Below are positions 32,018 to 32,068 of a DNA stretch of 32,068 nucleotides, piece by piece. Positions within the stretch are counted from its first letter, which is position 1. Every line of letters begins with the position of its first letter. A program made the position numbers and the translations under genes. The stretch lies in assembly GCA_947588275.1 (NCBI GenBank), contig CANPYJ010000022.1, forward strand, positions 1 to 32,068. The letters run 5' to 3'. This DNA is from an uncultured Alphaproteobacteria bacterium (GTDB taxonomy: Bacteria; Pseudomonadota; Alphaproteobacteria; RF32; CAG-239). A model generated the notes under the pieces. The model had not been told where the DNA came from and searched no databases. It saw only the letters and a program-made list of their open reading frames with translations.

Positions 32018-32068
32018 AGAAGTTTTGCTGGAAACTTAAATGCCGTCCTCAATTTCCGAAAAAGGGCT

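Noticed and set aside
32018..32068. Start of another gene at the right edge
   Set aside because: Only 51 bases remain after the pilin stop, with no convincing SD and start codon.

Overview
This window looks like the chromosome of a flagellated alphaproteobacterium. The flagellin has the short alphaproteobacterial form and C-terminus. Both dnaK and dnaJ are preceded by alphaproteobacterial RpoH-type promoters (CTTG, 18-nt spacer, CCTAWAT). ihfB, lapA and accD keep a recognisable alphaproteobacterial order. The unusual pilin leader, the missing trp genes between lapA and accD, and the many lineage-specific membrane/TPR proteins suggest a host-associated, somewhat reduced lineage such as the uncultured gut alphaproteobacteria. 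That placement is inference; no rRNA is present to test it.

Layout. 1-544: four tandem copies of a 141-bp composite palindromic repeat. 589-1478: terminator and flagellin gene on the minus strand. 1713-4633: murI, a histidine phosphatase and a thymidine/AMP-phosphorylase-family protein whose active-site motifs look eroded. 4670-6719: dnaK with an RpoH-like promoter and a strong terminator. 6736-17389: a block of mostly unrecognised genes between dnaK and dnaJ, holding a structured leader with an outer-membrane beta-barrel protein, a charged protein, a PAS protein without a kinase domain, tsaB, a membrane coiled-coil/TPR protein, a probable EEP-like membrane protein and a 1235-residue protein of unknown function. 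17430-18643: dnaJ with its own RpoH-like promoter.

18646-22804 (minus): a tightly overlapping operon of an unknown two-TM protein, yejA and yejB, which ends against dnaJ without yejE or yejF. 22971-25083: accA and rmuC. 25138-26828: ihfB, lapA and accD. 26907-28727: a small membrane protein and a TPR protein, convergent. 28813-31263: a Lon-family AAA protease with an intact Ser-Lys dyad. 31430-32017: a type IVb-like pilin with an arginine at the mature +1 position.

How they fit together: protein quality control (DnaK, DnaJ, Lon-like protease), fatty-acid initiation (AccA, AccD), cell-wall glutamate racemisation (MurI), tRNA t6A modification (TsaB), oligopeptide uptake (YejAB) and surface structures (flagellin, OMP, pilin) are interleaved with uncharacterised envelope-associated proteins. 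No tRNA, rRNA, CRISPR array, insertion sequence or prophage was recognised. The last 51 bases (32018-32068) hold nothing I can call.
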